Shown: positions 16,220-25,000 of the stretch, piece by piece | Numbering within the stretch: the first letter of the stretch is position 1 | Layout of the letters: every line of letters begins with the position of its first letter | Assembly (NCBI RefSeq): GCF_003862485.1 | Contig: NZ_RRCM01000001.1 | Location: 1,297,374-1,361,373, forward strand | DNA from: Lachnoanaerobaculum orale | GTDB lineage: Bacteria; Bacillota; Clostridia; Lachnospirales; Lachnospiraceae | Length of the DNA: 64,000 nucleotides | Direction: 5' to 3' | The notes under the pieces: model-generated | Told to the model about the DNA's origin: nothing | The model's input: only the letters and a program-made list of their open reading frames with translations | The model's database searches: none | Program-made: the position numbers and the translations under genes

Positions 16220-17964
16220 TATGCACCTACCTTATCAAAATCTGCATTGCCTTCCGCCTGTGCATTTGCTGTGGACCTGTATATCTCATTTGTCTCAAGC
16301 AGTTTCTCATGAGTATCAAATCCGACTACCTGACCTTTTTCAAGTACAATTATCTTATCAGCATCCTTTATAGAGGATATTCTTTGTGAAATAATAATCT
16401 TTGTTATATCAGGTATCTCTTCTCTAAATGCTCTTCTTATCTTGGCATCCGTAGCCGTATCTACAGCTGATGTGGAGTCGTCAAGTATAAGCACCTTGGG
16501 ATTCTTTAAAAGAGCTCTGGCAATACATAGTCTTTGCTTTTGACCGCCTGAAACGTTTGCACCGCCACGCTCTATCCATGTATCATATTTTTCAGGCATT
16601 CTCTCTATGAACTCATCCGCACAAGCCAGTTCACAGGCTCTCTTTACCTCATCCAATGTGGCATTTTCATTACCCCAACGAAGATTTTCAAGTATTGTAT
16701 CTGAAAACAACTCATTCTTTTGTAAAACTACACTTACCGCGTCTCTAAGTGCTTTCAGATCGTAGTCCTTTACATTCTTGCCGCCTATATATACGCTTCC
16801 GGCTGTTGCATCATAAAGTCTCGGTATCAAATTTATAAAGGATGTCTTTGAACTTCCTGTTCCGCCCAGTATTCCTATAGTCTGTCCTGAAGCTATATGT
16901 ATATTTATATCTGAAAGTACAGGTTTACCCATACCGGCCTTATAAGAAAAGCTCACATTGTCAAAGTCTATGCTTCCGTCTGCTACTGTTTTGCAGGCAT
17001 TTTCCTTTGAAGTTATATCGCTTTTTTCTTTTAAAACCTCTGCAATTCTTTTTGCACTTGCCTCAGACATTGTAATCATTACAACTGTGAATGAAAGCAT
17101 CATAAGTGATATAAGTATGCTCATTACATATGAAAACAGTGATGTAAGTGCACCTGTTGTCAAGCTTCCTGAGGTAATTTGGCTTGCACCGAACCATGAA
17201 AGCGCTATTATACAGGCATATACCGTAAGTATCATAAGAGGGTTATTAAGTACTATCCTTGATTCAGCCTTTACAAAAAGCCTATAGATATTTGTAACGG
17301 CAACCTCAAACTTGGATATTTCTCTGTCCTCCTGTACATATGACTTTACAACTCTTATTCCTGAGATATTTTCCTGTACATTTGCATTAAGTGCATCGTA
17401 CTTTTCAAAAACCTGATTGAAAAGTCTTACGGCACTTGTCATTATGATGATCAGTGCCAAAGAAAGGAAAAATGTTGCAATAAAGAATATAATTGACATT
17501 CTTCCGGATATGGTTACCGTCATTATAAGTGCAAATACAAGAGTTGCCGGTGCTCTCATAAGCATTCTAAGTACCATCTGATAAGCATTTTGGATATTTG
17601 TGATATCTGTAGTAAGTCTGGTTACAAGACTTGCTGTCGAGAAATTGTCAATATTTGAAAATGAAAAATTTTGAATATTTCTAAACATCGCTTCACGCAA
17701 ATTTCTTGCAAAACCTGATGAGGCCTTTGCGGCAAATAATCCGGCAGCCACTCCGCAAAGCAGTCCCAATATTGCAAGTCCTATCATCACGGAACCGTAT
17801 TTTACTACCGCACCGTAATCTCCCTTCATGACACCCCTGTCAATTATAAAGGTCATCATATATGGTATTAAAAGTTCAAATACCACTTCACCCAATATAA
17901 ACACAACTGTGAGCAAGGAAGCGGTCTTGAATTCTTTTATATGTTTTGCCAATTCCTTTAACAT
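16219..17964 (-). CDS. Heterodimeric ABC exporter, degenerate-site subunit
   Basis: 581 residues with six N-terminal membrane segments and one nucleotide-binding domain. Walker A is GILGGTGSSKTSFINL, signature VSGGQKQRLCIARALL, Walker B VLILDDSTSAVD. The Asp-Asp in place of Asp-Glu is the known mark of the degenerate ATP site in BmrCD/TM287-288-type heterodimers, so this is the non-consensus partner of the gene downstream. AAAGGAG precedes the ATG. The start lies only 20 bases after the tRNA-Leu terminator, with no promoter visible between them. Confidence 0.9.
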   Translation of the reverse strand: MLKELAKHIKEFKTASLLTVVFILGEVVFELLIPYMMTFIIDRGVMKGDYGAVVKYGSVMIGLAILGLLCGVAAGLFAAKASSGFARNLREAMFRNIQNFSFSNIDNFSTASLVTRLTTDITNIQNAYQMVLRMLMRAPATLVFALIMTVTISGRMSIIFFIATFFLSLALIIIMTSAVRLFNQVFEKYDALNANVQENISGIRVVKSYVQEDREISKFEVAVTNIYRLFVKAESRIVLNNPLMILTVYACIIALSWFGASQITSGSLTTGALTSLFSYVMSILISLMMLSFTVVMITMSEASAKRIAEVLKEKSDITSKENACKTVADGSIDFDNVSFSYKAGMGKPVLSDINIHIASGQTIGILGGTGSSKTSFINLIPRLYDATAGSVYIGGKNVKDYDLKALRDAVSVVLQKNELFSDTILENLRWGNENATLDEVKRACELACADEFIERMPEKYDTWIERGGANVSGGQKQRLCIARALLKNPKVLILDDSTSAVDTATDAKIRRAFREEIPDITKIIISQRISSIKDADKIIVLEKGQVVGFDTHEKLLETNEIYRSTANAQAEGNADFDKVGA

Positions 17965-17983
17965 ATTTTCTCCTTTCTTGAAT

Positions 17984-18011
17984 AAAAAAAAAATTGCACA
18001 AAATGTACAAT
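17984..18011 (-). terminator. Terminator after tRNA-Leu
   Basis: On minus, ATTGTACA (from 18011) pairs with TGTGCAAT (to 17993) around TTT and is followed by nine T. It separates the tRNA from the ABC exporter ATG at 17964. Confidence 0.85.
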
Positions 18012-18055
18012 CTTTTTAAAAAATGTAATACCTATCAATATAAAGATACATTTCA

Positions 18056-18139
18056 TGCAGAAAAAGGGACTTGAACCCTCATGATATTGCTATCACACGG
18101 ACCTGAACCGTGCGCGTCTGCCAATTCCGCCATTTCTGC
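18056..18139 (-). tRNA. tRNA-Leu (anticodon CAG)
   Basis: The minus strand folds into a class II tRNA of 84 bases. The acceptor stem is GCAGAAA with TTTCTGC and discriminator A. The anticodon stem CACGG/CCGTG encloses the loop TTCAGGT, giving CAG. A variable arm (GATAGCAATATC) and the T-arm GGGTTCAAGTCCC follow. CCA is not encoded. It sits between rplT and the ABC exporter. Confidence 0.95.
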
Positions 18140-18147
18140 TTATAACA

Positions 18148-18170
18148 CCACGCGAGAGAAACTCACGTGG
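18148..18170 (-). terminator. Hairpin between rplT and tRNA-Leu
   Basis: On minus, CCACGTGAG pairs fully with CTCGCGTGG (one G-T) around TTTCT. No good T-run follows, so it may be a weak terminator, an RNA processing site before the tRNA, or a stabilising 3' end for rplT. Confidence 0.5.
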
Positions 18171-18193
18171 TAAGTATAATACAATATTTAAAA

Positions 18194-18550
18194 TTATGCA
18201 AGCTTTGACTTAGCAACTTCAGCTAACTTTGTAAAACCTGCAGGATCGTTTACAGCTACATCTGCAAGGATCTTTCTGTTCATATCAACGCCTGCAACCT
18301 TAAGTCCGTGCATAAGCTTTGAGTATGAAAGTCCGTTCATTCTTGCTGCAGCATTGATTCTTGCGATCCAAAGCTGTCTGAACTGTCTCTTTCTCTCTTT
18401 TCTACCTGCGTAAGCACTTGCCAAAGCTCTCATTACAGACTGCTTTGCAATTCTGTACTGCTTTGAACGAGCTCCTCTATATCCCTTTGCAAGTTTTAAA
18501 ACTCTATTATGTCTTTTCTTTGCATTTAAAGCACCTTTAACTCTTGCCAT
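18194..18550 (-). CDS. rplT: Ribosomal protein L20
   Basis: 118 residues, full length. It starts [20 protein letters not shown] and contains [20 protein letters not shown] and [20 protein letters not shown], all conserved in L20. It binds 23S rRNA early in assembly of the 50S subunit. In Firmicutes free L20 represses its own operon through the infC leader, and a structured leader is present upstream at 19344-19499. It is 27 bases after rpmI. Confidence 0.98.
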   Translation of the reverse strand: MARVKGALNAKKRHNRVLKLAKGYRGARSKQYRIAKQSVMRALASAYAGRKERKRQFRQLWIARINAAARMNGLSYSKLMHGLKVAGVDMNRKILADVAVNDPAGFTKLAEVAKSKLA

Positions 18551-18577
18551 TTAAAAACCTCCTAACCCTTCGTCAAC

Positions 18578-18775
18578 TTATAGATATGGTAAAATTTTCT
18601 TCATAACCTTTGCATTTGTTGCATCTGTTACGATATCTTTTCTAAGATTTCTTTTTCTCTTTGTTGACTTCTTAGTTAAGATATGTGACTTATAAGCTTT
18701 GTTTCTTACAAGCTTACCTGTTCCTGTTTTCTTAAAACGCTTTGCTGCTGCTCTACTTGTCTTTAGCTTTGGCAT
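18578..18775 (-). CDS. rpmI: Ribosomal protein L35
   Basis: 65 residues, full length: [38 protein letters not shown] and the C-terminal MKKILPYL are the standard L35 landmarks. It is the middle gene of infC-rpmI-rplT, with a good ribosome site AAAGGAGGA upstream. Confidence 0.98.
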   Translation of the reverse strand: MPKLKTSRAAAKRFKKTGTGKLVRNKAYKSHILTKKSTKRKRNLRKDIVTDATNAKVMKKILPYL

Positions 18776-18803
18776 AATGAATCCTCCTTTTATTACAATA
18801 TCT

Positions 18804-19313
18804 TTAAGCCTTCTTTGCTGATAAAAACATTACCAAACTTCTTCCTTCCGCCTTAGAAGGTTTGTCGATTGTCGCCACATCTGAAAGAGCCTCGGCAAAA
18901 TCATCCAAAATATACTTTGACTTGAACATTCTTGCCATCTCTCTACCTCTGAATCTTAGAGTAACTTTAACTTTGTTTCCTTTCTCCAAGAATTTTCTGG
19001 CAGAACCGACTTTTGTATTAAGATCATTAGTGTCAATATTCGGCGATAAACGAACCTCTTTTATTTCTATTGTCTTTTGCTTTTTCTTTGCTTCCTTATC
19101 TTTTCTGGCAAGCTCATATCTGAATTTACCATAATCAATAATTTTACAAACAGGGGGTTTTGCCGTTGGTGCAATAAGAACCAAATCCAAACCTGCTTCC
19201 TCTGCTTTATCTCTTGCTTCGTTTATTGAAACTATACCTAATTGTTCACCCTCTGATGAAATAAGACGAACCTCTTTAGCTTTTATCTGTTCGTTAATCA
19301 ATTGTTCGCTAAT
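18804..19313 (-). CDS. infC: Translation initiation factor IF-3 with AUU start
   Basis: About 169 residues. The N-terminal domain reads [20 protein letters not shown] and the C-terminal domain has [20 protein letters not shown] and GREMARMF, as in IF-3. The first ATG-like choices do not fit: the canonical start is ATT at 19313-19311, with GGAGGT 8 bases upstream. An in-frame TTG at 19301 would remove the conserved ISEQL. IF-3 proofreads start codons and represses its own AUU-started gene, so the codon choice is functional. First gene of infC-rpmI-rplT. Confidence 0.95.
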   Translation of the reverse strand: MSEQLINEQIKAKEVRLISSEGEQLGIVSINEARDKAEEAGLDLVLIAPTAKPPVCKIIDYGKFRYELARKDKEAKKKQKTIEIKEVRLSPNIDTNDLNTKVGSARKFLEKGNKVKVTLRFRGREMARMFKSKYILDDFAEALSDVATIDKPSKAEGRSLVMFLSAKKA

Positions 19314-19343
19314 GTCTTTATACCTCCATTTTCTTTACCAATA

Positions 19344-19499
19344 TAAAAAGGCAGATAGAAAACCATCCGCCCATAAAAATAATCATAACCTTGTATCCGA
19401 CAAATATATTCACAATCTATCAGATATAAACAAACGTTATAGACCATAGTCACGCAATTGTGCTTGGTGAGGCGAACCTGCTTTCTTTCAACGTTTGTT
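19344..19499 (-). promoter_or_regulatory. infC operon leader (L20-leader type) with terminator
   Basis: On minus, AACAAACGTT (19499-19490) pairs with AACGTTTGTT (19438-19429), enclosing GCAGGTTCGCCTCACC and AATTGCGTGACTATGG. A terminator follows: GGCGGATGG pairs with CTATCTGCC (19371-19350), then TTTTTAT. It ends 17 bases before the infC ribosome site. Position, a long-range stem and an alternative terminator match the L20 leader described in Firmicutes, where L20 binding favours termination. Assignment to that Rfam family is from memory. Confidence 0.75.
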
Positions 19500-19528
19500 A
19501 TTCTACCATTTCTAAAGTCGGCAGTCAA
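19500..19528 (-). promoter_or_regulatory. SigA-type promoter of infC-rpmI-rplT
   Basis: Minus-strand TTGACT (19528-19523) and TAGAAT (19505-19500) with a 17-base spacer, directly ahead of the structured leader. Confidence 0.75.
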
Positions 19529-19560
19529 TAGCCTTTTCTTACTTTTTTATTACATTTTTC

Positions 19561-20829
19561 TTATGGATGAACTACTTCATATCCTTCCACATCGTAATAG
19601 CCTGCCGGGTCCTTGTCACCGCCAAACCATACATGTGAATAGTTCTTATCCATTGCCACACCTACAGTCTTTATAAACGACCATTCACCTTCTCCGATAA
19701 TAACTGCATTATGTCCCGGTGAACTCTTCCAAAGATCAAGTGCAAGCTGTGGGTCGATACCTATACTGTGATATACGGAAATCTCATATCCGCTTCCTTT
19801 ATAATCTGTAAGTTCACCGGGCTTATCCCACATTATTTCTGCGTGTGCGTGATCCGGAGTATATGCTCCGCCGCTCCAATTGCCGAAATGTGACCAGCTG
19901 TGTAAATTTCCCTGTATACCTCTCTCATCAAGCTGAAGCCTTGGAGTGTAGTCATGAGAATCCTCTACATGGGCTCTGGCAACAGTTGTCAAAGATTTTG
20001 AAAACGACAACTTGGACAGACCGAGGCTTTCCCTGTATTCATTTATAAGATAATAAAGATTGGCTTCCTCATCGCTTAATGAAAGCTTTTTAAGTTCGTT
20101 TACCACCTTTGTTCTTTCATCCTGCTCGCCTGTATTGTCATTTGATATAACTGTGGTCATAGGATCTGTAACAACTCCACCGGCAGGTACTACCTGATTT
20201 GACTGTGTGCTTGTATTTTGTTCATTATTCTCAGGCTGTTTACCGCTTTGATCATCACTGTCAGGTGAAATATTCTCTAAAACCTTGTCCGTATCCGCAA
20301 CAGGTCCTATATTGTTTTCTGTAGCGGCCACATGACCGTTGTGTGAGTCGTTATTATCAATACTACTTGTATCCGAAGTTTGTGCCTGTGTACTTTCAGT
20401 ATTGTCAGTCTCCACTCCCGGACCTACCAAATTTTTAAGTTCATCTTCATCGTCGGCAGGCTTTTGTATATTGCTTACAATACTCTTTTGATTGGCGGAT
20501 TTTGACTCCTCTATTTTTTCTCCGTTTTCACGCACATACTGTCCGTCAGGAGTCCTTGAACTGACAAGCATAGCTCCGTCAGAGCCGACGTAGTAATTGT
20601 CCACCCATGAATCCTCTACCATATATCCGTTGTCATCAAAATAATACCACTTGTTGTCCAAACTTTTCCAAGAATCACTTGGGTATGAACCGTCAACCTG
20701 CACATACCACCATCCTCTTTCATCTTTTTGCCAACCCTGTACCAAAGGATCCGCCAGTGCGATTAACGACAAAAAACAACTTGTCAATAAAACTAAAATA
20801 AGCCCCAAGATCTTCTTGCTCAAACTCAT
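19561..20829 (-). CDS. Secreted CAP-domain protein with cell-wall-binding repeats
   Basis: 422 residues from the ATG at 20829 (GGAG 6 bases upstream; a TTG at 20841 is a weaker choice). Signal peptide LSKKILGLILVLLTSCFLSL, then wall-binding repeats GWWYVQVDGSYPSDSW and KWYYFDDNGYMVEDSW. A long acidic Ser/Thr/Asp/Asn linker (about 105-250) follows. The C-terminal CAP-like domain begins NLYYLINEYRESLGLSKLSF and contains ARAHVEDSHDY, SWSHFGNWSGGAYTPDHAHA and SSPGHNAVIIG. It differs clearly from the CAP protein at 13166, so these are not recent duplicates. Surface role unknown. Confidence 0.88.
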   Translation of the reverse strand: MSLSKKILGLILVLLTSCFLSLIALADPLVQGWQKDERGWWYVQVDGSYPSDSWKSLDNKWYYFDDNGYMVEDSWVDNYYVGSDGAMLVSSRTPDGQYVRENGEKIEESKSANQKSIVSNIQKPADDEDELKNLVGPGVETDNTESTQAQTSDTSSIDNNDSHNGHVAATENNIGPVADTDKVLENISPDSDDQSGKQPENNEQNTSTQSNQVVPAGGVVTDPMTTVISNDNTGEQDERTKVVNELKKLSLSDEEANLYYLINEYRESLGLSKLSFSKSLTTVARAHVEDSHDYTPRLQLDERGIQGNLHSWSHFGNWSGGAYTPDHAHAEIMWDKPGELTDYKGSGYEISVYHSIGIDPQLALDLWKSSPGHNAVIIGEGEWSFIKTVGVAMDKNYSHVWFGGDKDPAGYYDVEGYEVVHP

Positions 20830-20913
20830 AGCCAACTCCAAATCTTTCGTAATTTATAAGAATATATTAACACATCTTTACATCTATACACAATAGAAAG
20901 ATTATGTATACTA

Positions 20914-21924
20914 TTATATTGTTTCAAAGGCGCACAGTATATCATAATTTATTTCTGTATAAAATGCTCTTCTAAGATCAGAATAAGATGTGTATCTTTT
21001 CAGTAATACCATCATCTTTGTAATGGTAGCTTCAAGTGTCATGTCATAGGCTTCAATAAGATTAAAATCCTTCTTTACTTTTTGTCCTACCTGATAAATT
21101 TCCATGTTGGAACCCTCGTTGACCACCTGAGTCGCCATCACAATAAACTTACCCATCTTTTGCCACTTTTCCATCTCCGCATAAAACTTTTCAAGTACAT
21201 TGTCGGGGATACCGCCCACTCCGAAACTTTCTATTACGATACAGTCATAGTTTTCAAAAAGGTACTCAAGCATCCCTTCCCTCATTCCGGGAATCACCTT
21301 AAGTACACATACCGAATCATTAAGATCAAGGAAAAACCTCACCCTCTCTCTCATAGGTATGTAAGGAATATACCTTATGATATGTTTTTCCTGTATTCTT
21401 GCAAGTATAGGAAAGTTCACACTGTGAAATGCGTTAAAAGATCTTGCCATCATCTTCTTTGCCCTTGTACCGGCGATAACATTCCCGTCAAATACCAATA
21501 CTATATTTTGGGAGTAATCGTCACAGGCGTAGAGTATACTGTCTCTTAAATTGACCTTTGCATCAGTACCGTCTATATTTATCGGCTTTTGTGCTCCCGT
21601 TATAACTATAGGTTTTCTTGAATTTTGTATCATATAGCTTAGTGCCGCCGATGTGTACGCCATTGTGTCCGTTCCGTGCAATATCACAAACCCGTCATAA
21701 AAATCATAATTTTTCTTTATTGTGCCTGCAATATCTATCCAAATCTTAGGTGTAATATTTGTCGAATCGATATTGCAGATTTGAAGCACATCTATTTCAC
21801 AAAGCTTTTCCACCTCAGGTACATATGTCAAAATCTCCGGTGCGCTAAGTGCCGGAGAAAGTCCTTCTCCCATCTGCTTTGACGCAATAGTACCGCCGGT
21901 TCCAATCACTAAAATTTTCTTCAT
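20914..21924 (-). CDS. L-asparaginase, type I-like
   Basis: 336 residues without a signal peptide, so cytoplasmic. It converts L-asparagine to aspartate and ammonia. The first catalytic threonine lies in IGTGGTIASKQ (residues 6-16) and the second in FVILHGTDTMAYTSAALSYM (about 80-99); PIVITGAQKPI and NVVLVFDGNVIAGTRA follow the family pattern. Closest in layout to AnsA. It starts after AAGGAGA and is monocistronic between the CAP gene and the giant surface-protein terminator. Confidence 0.93.
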   Translation of the reverse strand: MKKILVIGTGGTIASKQMGEGLSPALSAPEILTYVPEVEKLCEIDVLQICNIDSTNITPKIWIDIAGTIKKNYDFYDGFVILHGTDTMAYTSAALSYMIQNSRKPIVITGAQKPINIDGTDAKVNLRDSILYACDDYSQNIVLVFDGNVIAGTRAKKMMARSFNAFHSVNFPILARIQEKHIIRYIPYIPMRERVRFFLDLNDSVCVLKVIPGMREGMLEYLFENYDCIVIESFGVGGIPDNVLEKFYAEMEKWQKMGKFIVMATQVVNEGSNMEIYQVGQKVKKDFNLIEAYDMTLEATITKMMVLLKRYTSYSDLRRAFYTEINYDILCAFETI

Positions 21925-21989
21925 ATTCTCTCCTTGTCAGTATATAAGAATACAGTCAAACAGCTAAAAAAACAAGTATTATTGATTAC

Positions 21990-22022
21990 AAAAAAATGAC
22001 GCCCCGATTTCTCGGGACGCCA
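21990..22022 (-). terminator. Terminator of the giant surface-protein operon
   Basis: On minus, GGCGTCCCGA pairs with TCGGGGCGTC around GAAA and is followed by seven T. It is 37 bases after the stop of the gene ending at 22059. Confidence 0.9.
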
Positions 22023-22058
22023 TGGGCAATAATTTTTAGGTAGTTTGATTGTGGAATT

Positions 22059-25000
22059 TTACTTCCACGCTCCGGTATCATTCACATGAAATCCGTCCGG
22101 AGTATCTTCATTTATGAACATAGAGCCTAAAGGCCTTATGTCTTTGTTGTCGCCATAGTTCCAACGACCTGTGCTGTTGTCAAAGAACCATGTCTGAGCA
22201 GGCGGATTCGGATTGAAGTAATACCAATTTCCGTCAATTTTATCCCATGAGATATGCATATGTCCGTCGGCTCTGTCAAGGAAATACCATCTGCCGTCAT
22301 CAGGATCATGATGCCATCCCTTTATCATCTCTCCGAAGAATCCGTCATGGTTCATTGAAAGGTAGTACCACTTATTTGTGGCTCTGTCTAAAAACCATCC
22401 GCTGTCCATGATACCGTCCTCTTCAAAGTGATACCACTCTTCCTTGGTTCTTCCCTCATAGGTGTAGCTTAACTTCTGCCAGCCTGTAACTCTCTCTCCG
22501 CTGTTTAACTTAAAAATCCACTTTGAATTATCAAGATTATTTTTCGCCTCTTCAGGATTTATAAGTTCCCAGTTTCCACTAATTCCTACAGCGATAGGTG
22601 TCTGTGCACCGAGGGTCTTTGATTTGCCTGCAGCGCCCAAGCCTCCACGGCCGCCACCGCCGCCTGAAGATCCGCGTGAATGAGAACCGTTTGAGCTTCC
22701 GCCGTTACTCTTCTTTCCTGCATTCTTAAGTGCAAGCTCAAGTGCATCATATGCCGCCTTTAACTCTCCTGTTGAAGCCTTTCTGTTGATTTTATCAAGC
22801 ACAGCTTTAGCCGCATCTATAGCGTTTTGCAGCATACCTGTATTGGCAACATTAGGAAGAGCCGCTCTTGCCTGATTTATAAGATTTGACAAATCTGTTG
22901 CAGCCTGATTTCTGTCGACTCTGTCATTTGAGAAGAACAGATAAACTGTGGCATCCGCTAAAACTCTTGTAGTTGTATCGGTAGGTACAAATGAATCTCT
23001 GTCATCACTTACACCCTCATAATGCCATGTGATACCATTGTTATCTATATAATCTCTTGTAAGATTTGCAGTGTAGAGATTTGCATAATCTTCAATTACT
23101 CTTGTCTGTGCAATATGAAGAGTCGAAACAAGGTGATTGTCTCTTGCATCTCTTACCAAAACAGTTCTTACATCGTCAGGAAGCGTATATCCGAGTGCAT
23201 AAGTGGAACCGTTTGAAACTGTAAGTGTAAACTCACCGTTATATGTAGGTGATGTAAAGTCCACTCCCGTATACGGACTTATACTTGAACTTCCGGCGTT
23301 TGAAGGTGAAGCAAGACTTCCTCCAAGCTCATAGAATCCGTAGTTTCTGTTGCCAAGCAGCGCTCCCGTTACAATATTTGCATCAAATGTGATATTGTTT
23401 CCGCTAGGGTCTGTATAGTCTTCCCATACACCGCTTACAGGATTCTTCTTTTGTACATTGAATGTAAGTAAGAATACAGATCTGAAGCTGTCGTCTGTCT
23501 CGTTAGCGATAGCATTTCTTGTAGCTACAGGTATACTTGATTTTATTATCTGTATTCTGAAGTCTCCGGCTTCATTAACCATCGGATATACCACACCTAC
23601 ATCCTGATTTGAATGTATACTGTCAACATAATCCTTAGCCCATGTATTTCCTGACGGTGAAGCGAATACACTCTGCAATCTTACAGGTGCATCAGGCATT
23701 GTAAATGAAATTCTGTCTCCTGAAATATTGTAACTTCTAAGTCCGCTTATTACATTCCAGCTTTGGAAAATATTGCTGTTAGTATCAATCGGTGCGGCTT
23801 TGATCTCAACATTTGTACCTGCCGCTACTCCCTGTAAAGGATTTGCTGCAGTAGCATTGCTGCCGTTGAAACGAAGCAGACTGTACTGTGGATTTGCATC
23901 TGCAATGATTGTGATATCACTGTTTGCATTAGGTATTGAAAGATTTGCAGTACTTACATCTGTAGGTACTGTAGTAGTCTGCCTTGTTACAAGGTCTATA
24001 TTACTTCCTGTAGGTCTTGCCACTATCTGATAGTTTACATCAGGATCAAGGTTTTCAAATACAAGGTCACTTCCTGTAGGTGTTGTAAACGGATATACCA
24101 CTCCGCCGGGTCCTATCAGCGCATAATCTGTATTTGCCGAAAGAGGTGAAACTGTAATCTTTGCTTTACCGCGGTGATTTGCATCCACCTCAACAAGAGG
24201 ATTTATCGCAGTAGGTATTGTAGCCGATGTAGGTGTCGAAACATCGCTTCTTGGTATAGGCATTCCTACCGATACCACCGCACTTGGCAGTGCCGTATAT
24301 ACCTGATAATTTTGTCCCGGATTAAGCGCAGGGTCTGCTATCTCACCGCCTGTTGAAACAAGGTTTGCACCGTTTACTACACTCACTACATTTCCGCTGA
24401 CAGGGTCTACGACTACATAGCGAAGTCTGCTGTCAATAGTTGTAGGGTCTATCTGTATTGAAGGTGTTCCGTTTGAAGGATGTAACTGTCCGTTAGCTGC
24501 AGGCGCATTTGCTACAAGAGGTGATGTCGGCTGAGCAAACGCTGTGAAAGTCTGTCCGTTCAAACTGTTAATAGGTGTAGTTGAATCAATAGGGTTAAAG
24601 TTACCGTCAAACCACTGTATTGTGTATCCCGTATCAGGGTTTACGTCAGTATATGCACTTAAGTCACCGAATGTAAGATTTACAGGGTTTCCGCTTGCAT
24701 CTACATTTGCAATCTCTGCATCCTTACCCAAAGGTAGCGGAGAGATATGACCGCCTATATTGAAATGATAGGTGTTAAAGTTACTTGGTATCTTTGTAAA
24801 CTTTGCTGTCAATATTATTGTATTCTTGCTGTTTGGAATTCCTGTAACAGTCTGAGGTGTACCGAGATTTAAGTTTACCTGCTGTGAACCAAGTTCCGAC
24901 GATGTCTCCCAATGATCGAATCTGTATCCTGCATTAGGTACCGGATAATAAATCATATCACTCGGATTTATATTCACACTGTATGTAGTACTTCCTGTCG

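Noticed and set aside
19298-19528. Small coding gene of 76 codons upstream of infC
   Set aside because: It lies across the structured leader and promoter and overlaps the infC start; the protein lacks recognisable features.
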